Shown: positions 1-5,386 of the stretch, in pieces
How the letters are laid out: each line of letters starts with the position of its first letter
Position numbering within the stretch: position 1 is the stretch's first letter
Origin: an uncultured Helicobacter sp.
GTDB taxonomy: Bacteria > Campylobacterota > Campylobacteria > Campylobacterales > Helicobacteraceae
Assembly (NCBI GenBank): GCA_947179285.1
Contig: CAMXAV010000067.1
Location: forward strand, 1-5,386
Direction: 5' to 3'
DNA length: 5,386 nucleotides
Translations under genes and position numbers: made by a program
The notes under the pieces: generated by a model
The model's input: the letters and a program-made list of their open reading frames with translations, nothing else
Told to the model about the DNA's origin: nothing
The model's database searches: none

Positions 1-566
1 CGACAGAAGTGGGCTGTGCGGTGATCCGCGCACTCTTTATGGGGGGAATCTCGGTGAATGCAACGCTTGTTTTTTCGCCCTTGCAGGCGATGAAGATTCT
101 CGAGAGTTTGCAAGAAAACCCCAAGAATGCGCAGGCTGTGGTGAGCGTGTTTGTGTCGCGTTTTGATAGGGCATGCCCAAATTTGCAGCAGCCACCCATG
201 CTTGGAATCACCAACGCGGTATGGATTCATAGAATCTTGCAGGCAAAAGCGCCTTCGTATCTGCGCACATTGTTTGCGAGCACGGGCGCAAAAGGCGCGG
301 AGCTGCCGAGCGATTATTATATCCGCGCATTGTTGTTTGAGGATTGTATCAACACCGCTCCGCTGCCTGCGTTGCGGGCTTTTGCGAGCGGCATACAAGC
401 ACCAAACGCACAGAATGAGGCGATTGCCGCATGCAGCATTGACGAGCTCCAAAGGCGCATGGATTCGTTTGGAATCGATGTCGCCGCGTTGTCGGCAAAA
501 CTCTTTGCAGAGGGAATCGCCGCGTTCAAGGATTCCTTTGGCAATCTGCTTGCGCGGCTTGCCTAA
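1..566 (+). CDS. tal: Transaldolase, C-terminal part (5' end outside window)
   Basis: Transaldolase moves a dihydroxyacetone unit between sugar phosphates (sedoheptulose 7-phosphate and glyceraldehyde 3-phosphate to erythrose 4-phosphate and fructose 6-phosphate) in the cytoplasmic pentose phosphate pathway. The reading frame is open from the left edge (first full codon at base 3) to TAA at 564-566, giving about 187 residues of a protein normally near 320. Family signatures seen are GISVNATLVFS (bases 45-77, the NxT segment after the Schiff-base strand), SVFVSRFDR (the phosphate-binding Ser/Arg region), LFASTGAKG, and INTAPLPALRAF. From the spacing in E. coli TalB, the catalytic lysine should lie only a few codons left of the window, so I cannot confirm it. 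The GTG at base 9 is an internal Val codon and not a start, because homology continues across it. The 3' end overlaps the converging glycosyltransferase gene by 41 bp. The link to the glycosylation genes is probably positional only. Confidence 0.93.
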   Translation, partial: TEVGCAVIRALFMGGISVNATLVFSPLQAMKILESLQENPKNAQAVVSVFVSRFDRACPNLQQPPMLGITNAVWIHRILQAKAPSYLRTLFASTGAKGAELPSDYYIRALLFEDCINTAPLPALRAFASGIQAPNAQNEAIAACSIDELQRRMDSFGIDVAALSAKLFAEGIAAFKDSFGNLLARLA

Positions 567-1731
567 GAAGCGCGCAATATTGCTGCGCGATTGTCGCTGC
601 GTCAAAAGCCTGTGCGCGTTTTTTGAGAATCTCGGGCGCAATCGCGAGCTCGCCCGTGCAAACCCGCGCGAGAATCGCGACAAGACAAAGAAGCGATTCT
701 TCCTCGCCAACGATTGGGCTGCTCGGAAACAGCACGCCGTAACGCGTGATTTCTGTTTCTATATTATAAGGCGGATTTGCCGATTCCAAGATTTCGCGCG
801 GACCGCTCGGGCAGTCGCTGCTAATGGGCAAGATTCCTAGCGCGAGCGATTCGACCAAGACATTGAGGAATCCTTCGTAAAGCGAGGCGCAGAGTGTCGC
901 GTTTGCGAGCCTGATATATGGATAGGGATTGCTCACAAAACCCTCGAGCACGACACAATCGGCGAGATTCTGCGCCTCTATCATCTGTTGCAGATTCTCG
1001 CGCTGCTCGCCCTCGCCAAGAATGAGCAGAAGCGGTGGCGCGGCGAGCATGCTCTTTAGCCGCGCCATTGCGAGCAGCAGCAGGCGGTGGTTTTTGCCAC
1101 TATCGAGCCGCCCGATTGCGACAAGCACGATTCTACCCGCGTTTTTTTGAGATTCAATCTCGGCAATGCGCGCGTTTGTCGCGAGGCTTTGGGCTTTGAT
1201 TTGGGCAATGTCGAACGGATTGTGGATAGTCGTGATACGCGTTTGGGCGATTCCAAAATGCGCCGCAAGGTCGTTGCGCACGCCGCTAGAAACCGCGACA
1301 ATATGTGTCGCGCTCGGGTAGAGCGCGCGAATGAGCCAGCGATTCACCGCGCCGCCAAGCCCCCTTTGGTGTTGCAGGCTCGGTGTCGCATGCTCGCTGA
1401 TGATTGCGATGTGCCCCGAGATTTTGGTGGCAAACAAGTTGATATAGTTGGGGCGATTGAGCATTGAGAGGCAAAGCGTGATTCCTTGCGCACGCAAGCG
1501 GTTTGCGAGCATGCGCGCCAAAAACGGCAGGCGCAAGAGCTTTTGCGCCGCGCTTTCGCTGCTTTTGGAATCTCCCAAAACCTCGTAATCCACCTCCGCG
1601 CCGTAGCTGTTTTTATCCTCGAGCACAAAGAGCCGCACATCAAACGCGCTTTGCAGGTGTGGCAACAATGTGAGCAACACGCGTTCTGCGCCGCCGCCCC
1701 CGAGCGAATAGATGAGGATTGCGAGCTTCAT
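526..1731 (-). CDS. pglJ: GT4-family glycosyltransferase, PglJ-like
   Basis: This is a probable cytoplasmic, membrane-associated transferase that adds a HexNAc-type sugar from a UDP donor to an undecaprenyl-diphosphate oligosaccharide. C. jejuni PglJ adds the second alpha-1,4-GalNAc of the N-glycan. The 401-residue product has two Rossmann-like halves. The N-terminal half holds IYSLGGGGAERV (7-18), LNRPNYINLF (91-100) and SEHATPS (112-118), all close to PglJ. The C-terminal half holds GRLDSGKNH (207-215, with the donor-phosphate Arg208 and Lys213), LGEGEQ (238-243), the EX7E pair Glu286/Glu294 in YEGFLNVLVE, and SDCPSGPREIL (305-315). It is about 35 residues longer than C. jejuni PglJ, through a longer loop near 318-340 and an extended C-terminus. 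The ATG overlaps the upstream dehydrogenase stop codon (ATGA) and has no clear Shine-Dalgarno, so translation is probably coupled. The last dozen codons read antisense through the tal 3' end. PglH-type specificity, or use of a uronic-acid donor, cannot be excluded. Confidence 0.82.
   Translation of the reverse strand: MKLAILIYSLGGGGAERVLLTLLPHLQSAFDVRLFVLEDKNSYGAEVDYEVLGDSKSSESAAQKLLRLPFLARMLANRLRAQGITLCLSMLNRPNYINLFATKISGHIAIISEHATPSLQHQRGLGGAVNRWLIRALYPSATHIVAVSSGVRNDLAAHFGIAQTRITTIHNPFDIAQIKAQSLATNARIAEIESQKNAGRIVLVAIGRLDSGKNHRLLLLAMARLKSMLAAPPLLLILGEGEQRENLQQMIEAQNLADCVVLEGFVSNPYPYIRLANATLCASLYEGFLNVLVESLALGILPISSDCPSGPREILESANPPYNIETEITRYGVLFPSSPIVGEEESLLCLVAILARVCTGELAIAPEILKKRAQAFDAATIAQQYCALLRQAAQADCQRNP
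1728..1731 (-). other. ATGA stop/start overlap (translational coupling site)
   Basis: On the minus strand the four bases read ATGA. The TGA ends the nucleotide-sugar dehydrogenase and the ATG begins the PglJ-like glycosyltransferase. The bases just upstream (GCAAAAGCGATGCGCGGCT) contain no good Shine-Dalgarno. The second gene therefore probably depends on ribosomes finishing the first, which implies one mRNA and matched output of the two enzymes. Confidence 0.8.
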
Positions 1732-2978
1732 AGCCGCGCATCGCTTTTGCCCAGAGGCAGCATTCCCTTGAGGTCATAGAGAATCGTCTGTGTGCGCTCG
1801 AAGTTGAGCAGGTGGAATTGCTCGTGCGCGACAGCGAGAATCACGCAATCATAATTGTTTGTTTCAAAGCTCGATAAAACGTTCAAATGTTTTTTGTATT
1901 CATGGTAAACATCTTCATCATGCGCCCAAGGGTCAAAGAGGCTGACAACGCAGCCAAATTCTTCGAGCTCACGCACGACATCAAAGACTTTCGAGTTGCG
2001 AATATCAGGGCAGTTTTCTTTGAATGTAACGCCCAAAACGGCGACTTTTGCACCATCGATTTTGTGCCCTTTGTGAATCATGAGTTTCACCGCGCGCGCC
2101 GCAACCTTTTCTGCCATGCTGTCGTTGATGTGCCTTCCTGCAAGAATGACTTGCGAGTGGTAGCCAAGCGATTCGGCTTTGTAGGTGAGGTAGTAGGGGT
2201 CGACGCCGATGCAATGCCCGCCGACAAGCCCCGGGCGAAAGGGCAAGAAGTTCCATTTGCTGCCCGCCGCCTCGAGCACGCTTAGGGTGTCGATGCCCAT
2301 TTTCTCGAAAATCAGCGCAAGCTCGTTGACAAACGCGATGTTGATGTCGCGTTGGGAGTTTTCGATAATCTTTGCCGCCTCGGCAACCTTGATACTCTCT
2401 GCGCGGTAGATTCCAGCCGTGATGATAGACGCATACAGCGCCTCGATTTCGTCTGCAACCGCCTCTGTCGAGCCGCTTATCACCTTTTTGATGTTTTCGA
2501 GCCGATGTTGCTTGTCGCCGGGGTTGATTCGCTCGGGCGAGTAGCCGCAGAAGAAATCGACATTGTAGCGCAAGCCGCTTTCGCGCTCGAGGATTGGGAC
2601 GCAATCTTCTTCGGTGCAGCCGGGATAGACCGTGCTTTCGTAAATCACGATGTCGCCCTTTTTGAGCGCTTGCCCAACCGTCTTGCTCGCGCCTAGAATC
2701 GGGCGCAAATCGGGCTTGTTATAGCAATCTGTCGGCGTGGGAACGGTGACGATATAAATCTGCGCGCCCGCAATGCTCGCGCAATCGGCACTAAAACTAA
2801 GATTTGCTGCCGCTTGCAATTCCTCGTGCGAACACTCAAGCGTGCTGTCGATTCCGTGTTGCAGCTCGTCTATGCGCTCGTTTTTGATGTCGAATCCATG
2901 CACGCGATATTTTTTGCCAAACGCCACCGCAAGCGGCAGCCCCACATAGCCCAGCCCAATAATCGCAATCTCTTTCAT
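1728..2978 (-). CDS. tviB: UDP-N-acetylglucosamine 6-dehydrogenase (TviB/WbpA type)
   Basis: This cytoplasmic NAD-dependent four-electron oxidation turns C6 of a UDP-HexNAc into a carboxylate, giving UDP-GlcNAcA or UDP-GalNAcA. The 416-residue product has the three-part UDP-sugar dehydrogenase layout. GLGYVG (8-13) is the N-terminal NAD fold. ESTVYPGCTEE (114-124) and YSPERINPG (146-154) follow, then AEAAKIIENSQRD (199-211) with the conserved Lys203. FLPFRPGLVGGHCIGVDPYY (244-263) carries the catalytic Cys256, and GVTFKENCPDIRNS (316-329) is in the C-terminal UDP-binding fold. I recall Salmonella TviB as very similar along its length, including VPTPT.CY..PDL and the SDxRL C-terminus, which favours a UDP-HexNAc substrate over UDP-glucose. 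I chose the ATG at 2976-2978 because AAGGAG lies just upstream. The in-frame ATG at 3003-3005 would add nine unconserved residues and sits beside the likely -10 box. The exact product epimer cannot be read from sequence. Confidence 0.9.
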   Translation of the reverse strand: MKEIAIIGLGYVGLPLAVAFGKKYRVHGFDIKNERIDELQHGIDSTLECSHEELQAAANLSFSADCASIAGAQIYIVTVPTPTDCYNKPDLRPILGASKTVGQALKKGDIVIYESTVYPGCTEEDCVPILERESGLRYNVDFFCGYSPERINPGDKQHRLENIKKVISGSTEAVADEIEALYASIITAGIYRAESIKVAEAAKIIENSQRDINIAFVNELALIFEKMGIDTLSVLEAAGSKWNFLPFRPGLVGGHCIGVDPYYLTYKAESLGYHSQVILAGRHINDSMAEKVAARAVKLMIHKGHKIDGAKVAVLGVTFKENCPDIRNSKVFDVVRELEEFGCVVSLFDPWAHDEDVYHEYKKHLNVLSSFETNNYDCVILAVAHEQFHLLNFERTQTILYDLKGMLPLGKSDARL

Positions 2979-2983
2979 GCGCT

Positions 2984-2989
2984 CTCCTT
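2984..2989 (-). promoter_or_regulatory. Shine-Dalgarno fixing the dehydrogenase start
   Basis: The minus strand reads AAAGGAGAGCGCATG. AAGGAG lies six bases before the ATG at 2976-2978, a strong ribosome-binding site. It places the start at MKEIAIIG rather than at the ATG nine codons upstream, which lacks such a site. Confidence 0.85.
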
Positions 2990-3005
2990 TGATGTGTTTG
3001 GGCAT

Positions 3006-3011
3006 ATTTTA
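3006..3011 (-). promoter_or_regulatory. Putative -10 box for the dehydrogenase-pglJ unit
   Basis: The minus strand reads TAAAAT here, one mismatch from the sigma-70 consensus TATAAT, within an A/T-rich stretch. Transcription would begin near 2998-3000 and leave a leader of about 20 bases that holds the AAGGAG site. No -35 hexamer is visible. That is common for housekeeping promoters in Helicobacter and Campylobacter, which rely on the -10 and upstream A/T periodicity. The call rests on sequence pattern only. Confidence 0.45.
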
Positions 3012-3032
3012 ATCTATTATTTATTTGAGAGA

Positions 3033-3041
3033 TGTTAAAAT
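3033..3041 (+). promoter_or_regulatory. Putative extended -10 promoter for pglK
   Basis: TGTTAAAAT is an extended -10 element (TGn followed by TAAAAT), preceded by an A/T-rich run (3004-3027) and no clear -35, as is usual in Campylobacterota. The start of transcription would fall near 3047-3049, about 26-28 bases before the ATG at 3075. The TTG codons at 3060 and 3063 would then have almost no leader and no ribosome-binding site, which supports the ATG as the start. The call rests on sequence pattern only. Confidence 0.5.
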
Positions 3042-3074
3042 CGCTCATTTTGAATCGATTTGTTGGCGGGTCGC

Positions 3075-4769
3075 ATGTTTGAGAAACTCTCTTTTTTGCT
3101 CACCAAAAGGGACAAGAGGCAGATTGCTCTGCTTTTTATTTTTTCTGTTGTCATCTCTCTTGTCGAAATGGTCGGCGTTTCGGCGATTATGCCATTTATT
3201 ATGGTCTCGACAGATTTTAGCGTTTTGGAAACCAACCATTATTTCAAGCTTGCCTATGCCACCATTGGCTTTGAGAGCCCCAAAGATTTTGTGGTTGCGT
3301 TTGGCATTTTTTTGCTGTTTTTTTATATTATTCGGAGTTTGCTGAACCTCGCCTATCAATATGGTCTCGCAAAACTTTCGTATGGTACATACCATGAACT
3401 ATCGCAAAAGCTTTTTGCATGCTATCTCGCGTTGGGGTATCAAGACTTTGTCAATAAAAACAGCGCGAATCTTTCTAAAACAATCATCAACGAAGCGTCT
3501 AATTTTACGATTCTATTGAGCTCTGTGCTTTTTATGTTTTCTGAAATCTTTATCGTTGTTTTGCTCTATGCCTTGCTTTTGTTTGTCGATTGGACAATCA
3601 CATTTTCTCTTACGATTCTCTTGTTTGTTGCTGTGTTGCTCATCAAGGGTGGTTTCTCGAAGATTCTTAAAAAAGAGGGCAAGGAACGCGAAGAAAACCA
3701 AAAGATTTTTTATGAGATTCTCAACTCGACTTTTGGCAATTTCAAATGGATTAAGCTCCAGAGTATCCGTTCTCCTTTGCGCGCACAATTTCTCGACGTC
3801 TCGTCAAAAGTCGCGCATGCAAATATCATTCATCGCACCTTTTTGCACCTTCCGCGCCTCACCCTCGAAGCCGTTGGATTCTGCGTTATGGTTTTGATTG
3901 TCTCGTATTTGGTCTATACAAAAGACGGCGATGTCAAAGTCTTTTTGCCACTTCTTTCAACGTATGTGCTCGCGCTTTATCGTTTGCTGCCATCTATCAA
4001 TCGAATTTTTGATAGTTATAACTATATTTTGTTCTACCATCGTTCGCTCGAAGTCGTCTATAATGATTTATTATTACCAAGCAAAAAATTAGGAGACGCG
4101 CCCCTTGCATTTGAACAAAAAATCGAGCTCAAAAATCTATCTTTTTCGTATACAGACAAGCAGCCGCTTTTTGTCGATGTTTCTTTAACGATTTGCAAGG
4201 GCGAGAAAGTCGCTTTTGTTGGAGAATCGGGCGGCGGAAAAAGCACGTTGGTTGATTTGATGATTGGGCTCTATCGCCCAAATGCGGGCGAAGTGTGCGT
4301 AGATAATGTGCCGCTCACGTTGGATAATATTAAGTCATGGCGCGCCAAAGTGGGCTATATTCCACAAAATGTTTATTTGTTTGATGGCTCTGTGGCAGAC
4401 AATGTCGTTTTTGGGCGCGATTATGACGAGGAGCGGCTTATTTCTGTGTTGCAACAAGCAGGAATGCTCGAGATTCTGCAGCAAAAAGAGGGCTTTGCGA
4501 CACAGGTTGGCGAGGGCGGGAATCTCTTTAGCGGCGGGCAGAAACAGCGCATCGCGATTGCGCGCGCACTCTATGGCAACCCCGAGATTCTCGTGCTCGA
4601 TGAGGCAACGAGCGCGCTCGACATGCAAACCGAAGCGATGATTATGGACAGCATTTACGCCGCAAGCGAGAAAAAGACATTGTTGATTATCGCACATCGC
4701 CTAAGTACAATCGAGCATTGCGAGAGTGTGTATCGCCTTAAAGCTGGCGAAATTATCAAAGAAAGGTAA
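3075..4769 (+). CDS. pglK: PglK-like ABC flippase for lipid-linked oligosaccharide
   Basis: This inner-membrane ABC half-transporter, which acts as a homodimer, uses ATP to move undecaprenyl-diphosphate-linked glycan from the cytoplasmic to the periplasmic face for N-glycosylation. With the ATG at 3075 the product is 564 residues, the length I recall for C. jejuni PglK, and its N-terminus MFEKLSFLLTKRDK matches MLKKLFFILSKEDK. About six membrane segments span roughly 16-320. A stretch near 46-61, between segments 1 and 2, corresponds to the external helix of PglK. Arg87, Arg261 and Arg303 align with the cavity arginines of PglK. The nucleotide-binding domain has Walker A GESGGGKST (383-391, Lys389), Q-loop YIPQN (Gln431), signature FSGGQKQR (485-492), Walker B ILVLDE (505-510, catalytic Glu510), D-loop SALD and H-loop His541. 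The Shine-Dalgarno (GGCGGG, 3065-3070) is weak; TTG starts at 3060 and 3063 are possible but unlikely. It is transcribed divergently from the dehydrogenase-pglJ pair. An MsbA-type lipid A flippase is less likely given the Pgl-specific residues. Confidence 0.92.
   Translation: MFEKLSFLLTKRDKRQIALLFIFSVVISLVEMVGVSAIMPFIMVSTDFSVLETNHYFKLAYATIGFESPKDFVVAFGIFLLFFYIIRSLLNLAYQYGLAKLSYGTYHELSQKLFACYLALGYQDFVNKNSANLSKTIINEASNFTILLSSVLFMFSEIFIVVLLYALLLFVDWTITFSLTILLFVAVLLIKGGFSKILKKEGKEREENQKIFYEILNSTFGNFKWIKLQSIRSPLRAQFLDVSSKVAHANIIHRTFLHLPRLTLEAVGFCVMVLIVSYLVYTKDGDVKVFLPLLSTYVLALYRLLPSINRIFDSYNYILFYHRSLEVVYNDLLLPSKKLGDAPLAFEQKIELKNLSFSYTDKQPLFVDVSLTICKGEKVAFVGESGGGKSTLVDLMIGLYRPNAGEVCVDNVPLTLDNIKSWRAKVGYIPQNVYLFDGSVADNVVFGRDYDEERLISVLQQAGMLEILQQKEGFATQVGEGGNLFSGGQKQRIAIARALYGNPEILVLDEATSALDMQTEAMIMDSIYAASEKKTLLIIAHRLSTIEHCESVYRLKAGEIIKER
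4761..4766 (+). promoter_or_regulatory. Shine-Dalgarno for the TPM-like gene, inside the pglK 3' end
   Basis: GAAAGG lies six bases before the ATG at 4773 and overlaps the last codons of pglK. It sets the start of the next gene and, with the 3-bp intergenic gap, indicates co-transcription with pglK. Confidence 0.65.
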
Positions 4770-4772
4770 AAG

Positions 4773-5386
4773 ATGAAACTTGATAGAAGATTGCGTTATT
4801 ATCGCTTAATGAGTTCGCGTTATGTCGGCAAGGCATTGCGCAAATTTCAAGAGACATATCTCTTGAACAAGATGACGTCTTTTATTTTATTGTTTTTGCC
4901 CATTATGATAATTGTGGGCGGCGTTGGTTCTATTTATAAATATTACTTTGAGAGCATAGAACCGATTGCATTTCAAAAAGATATTTTCATCTATGATACC
5001 GCGCAGGTTTTGGATTCAAAATTGCGCCAAAAAATTTTGGACATCAATGCGCAATTTCAAGAGTTGCCTAACACGCCCAAAATCACGTTTGTGAGCGTTC
5101 CAAGCCTGCAAGGTGTTTATGTCAATCGCTATATAGAGCTTTTGTCAAAACCGCTCGAATCTCTTTATTCTGGGAAAAATATTTTAGTTTTTGTCGCCCC
5201 AAAAGAAAACAAGATTGCCGTATGGACATCGCACCATACAGAATTATCATCACAAAAGCTCGCAGCCCTTGCCGAACGCAGCGAGAAGCTCATTAAAAAT
5301 AATGGGATTATCGCAAGTCTTGATAATGCGATTCAAACAATTTTTTATGAGCTTTTGCCCGATTCTGAACAAAAACTCGCGCTCCA
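4773..5386 (+). CDS. Membrane-anchored protein with TPM-like domain (3' end outside window)
   Basis: The reading frame is open from the ATG at 4773 to the right edge (204 full codons). Residues 1-33 are strongly basic (RRLRYYRLMSSRYVGKALRK). One hydrophobic segment at about 34-56 (FILLFLPIMIIVGGVGSIY) follows, so the positive-inside rule puts the rest outside the cytoplasm. Residues about 72-195 resemble the TPM (YgcG/Psb32) fold: IYDTAQVLDSKLRQKI at the start, then TFVSVPSLQG (105-114), a helix, KNILVFVAPKENKIAVWTS (135-153), and an amphipathic helical end with AIQTIFYEL (186-194). The domain call is by eye and moderate. Activity is unknown; TPM proteins have been linked to phosphatase or membrane-assembly roles. 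The gene follows pglK by three bases, which implies a link to lipid-linked oligosaccharide transport or glycosylation. It may be the counterpart of PglG, a C. jejuni pgl-locus membrane protein of unknown function, but I cannot establish that here. Confidence 0.65.
   Translation, partial: MKLDRRLRYYRLMSSRYVGKALRKFQETYLLNKMTSFILLFLPIMIIVGGVGSIYKYYFESIEPIAFQKDIFIYDTAQVLDSKLRQKILDINAQFQELPNTPKITFVSVPSLQGVYVNRYIELLSKPLESLYSGKNILVFVAPKENKIAVWTSHHTELSSQKLAALAERSEKLIKNNGIIASLDNAIQTIFYELLPDSEQKLAL

Noticed and set aside
571..589. Near-palindrome CGCGCAATATTGCTGCGCG just after the tal stop, as a possible terminator
   Set aside because: The arms are offset by two bases, no T-run follows, and it lies inside glycosyltransferase coding sequence.
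151..840. Open plus-strand frame of 229 codons across the tal/glycosyltransferase junction
   Set aside because: The product is Arg/Cys-rich and low in recognisable motifs, and it overlaps two clearly homologous genes in other frames. It is a shadow of G+C-rich coding sequence.
2005..2604. Open minus-strand frame of 199 codons inside the dehydrogenase gene
   Set aside because: It lies in another frame of a fully conserved dehydrogenase that includes the catalytic Cys segment. Its Arg/His-rich product has no family features, and no frameshift is needed to explain the real gene.
2979..3005. Longer dehydrogenase start (ATG at 3003-3005)
   Set aside because: It adds nine residues not seen at the start of the family and lacks a ribosome site. 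It lies next to the probable -10 box, whereas the ATG at 2976-2978 has AAGGAG at ideal spacing.
3038..3061. Possible small hairpin AAATCG...CGATTT in the pglK leader
   Set aside because: It is only six A/T-rich base pairs with a long loop and partly overlaps the -10 box, so it would not be fully transcribed and is probably chance.
3308..3324. T6 and T7 runs in pglK, and an A7 run (minus strand) in the glycosyltransferase at 1142-1148, as phase-variation tracts
   Set aside because: Both are short and A/T only. Phase-variable tracts in Campylobacter and Helicobacter glycan genes are usually longer, often G/C, and both genes are intact here.
4527..4541. FSGGQ in place of LSGGQ in the ABC signature of PglK
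   Set aside because: FSGGQ is a common functional variant among ABC exporters, and all other nucleotide-binding motifs are intact.

Overview
The window looks like a piece of a chromosome from a Campylobacterota (epsilonproteobacterial) organism. It carries close relatives of two Campylobacter jejuni N-linked protein glycosylation (Pgl) proteins: the flippase PglK and the glycosyltransferase PglJ. The base composition is richer in G+C than Campylobacter, with many GCG/CGC-rich codons in the left half. This would fit a Helicobacter or Wolinella-like member better than C. jejuni, but the species cannot be fixed from here.

Layout. Bases 1-566 (+) hold the C-terminal part of a transaldolase (tal), whose 5' end lies outside the window. 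Bases 526-2978 (-) hold a two-gene unit: a TviB/WbpA-type UDP-N-acetylglucosamine 6-dehydrogenase, then a PglJ-like GT4 glycosyltransferase, joined by an ATGA stop/start overlap. The glycosyltransferase runs 41 bp into the 3' end of tal, tail to tail. Bases 2979-3074 are the only real intergenic gap and carry putative divergent promoters. Bases 3075-4769 (+) hold a full-length PglK-like ABC flippase of 564 residues. Three bases later a membrane-anchored protein with a TPM-like extracytoplasmic domain begins (4773) and runs off the right edge.

How the genes fit together (inference from families and gene order). The dehydrogenase would oxidise C6 of a UDP-HexNAc to give a UDP-HexNAc uronic acid. 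The coupled glycosyltransferase would extend an undecaprenyl-diphosphate-linked oligosaccharide on the cytoplasmic face. The divergently transcribed flippase would move the finished lipid-linked oligosaccharide to the periplasm for the oligosaccharyltransferase, which is not in this window. The dehydrogenase is not part of the C. jejuni pgl set, so the glycan here may contain an acidic HexNAcA residue. Transaldolase belongs to the pentose phosphate pathway and is probably an unrelated neighbour.

I found no tRNA, rRNA, CRISPR array, insertion sequence or convincing intrinsic terminator. Apart from the 96-bp divergent region and the 3-bp gap after pglK, the whole window is coding.
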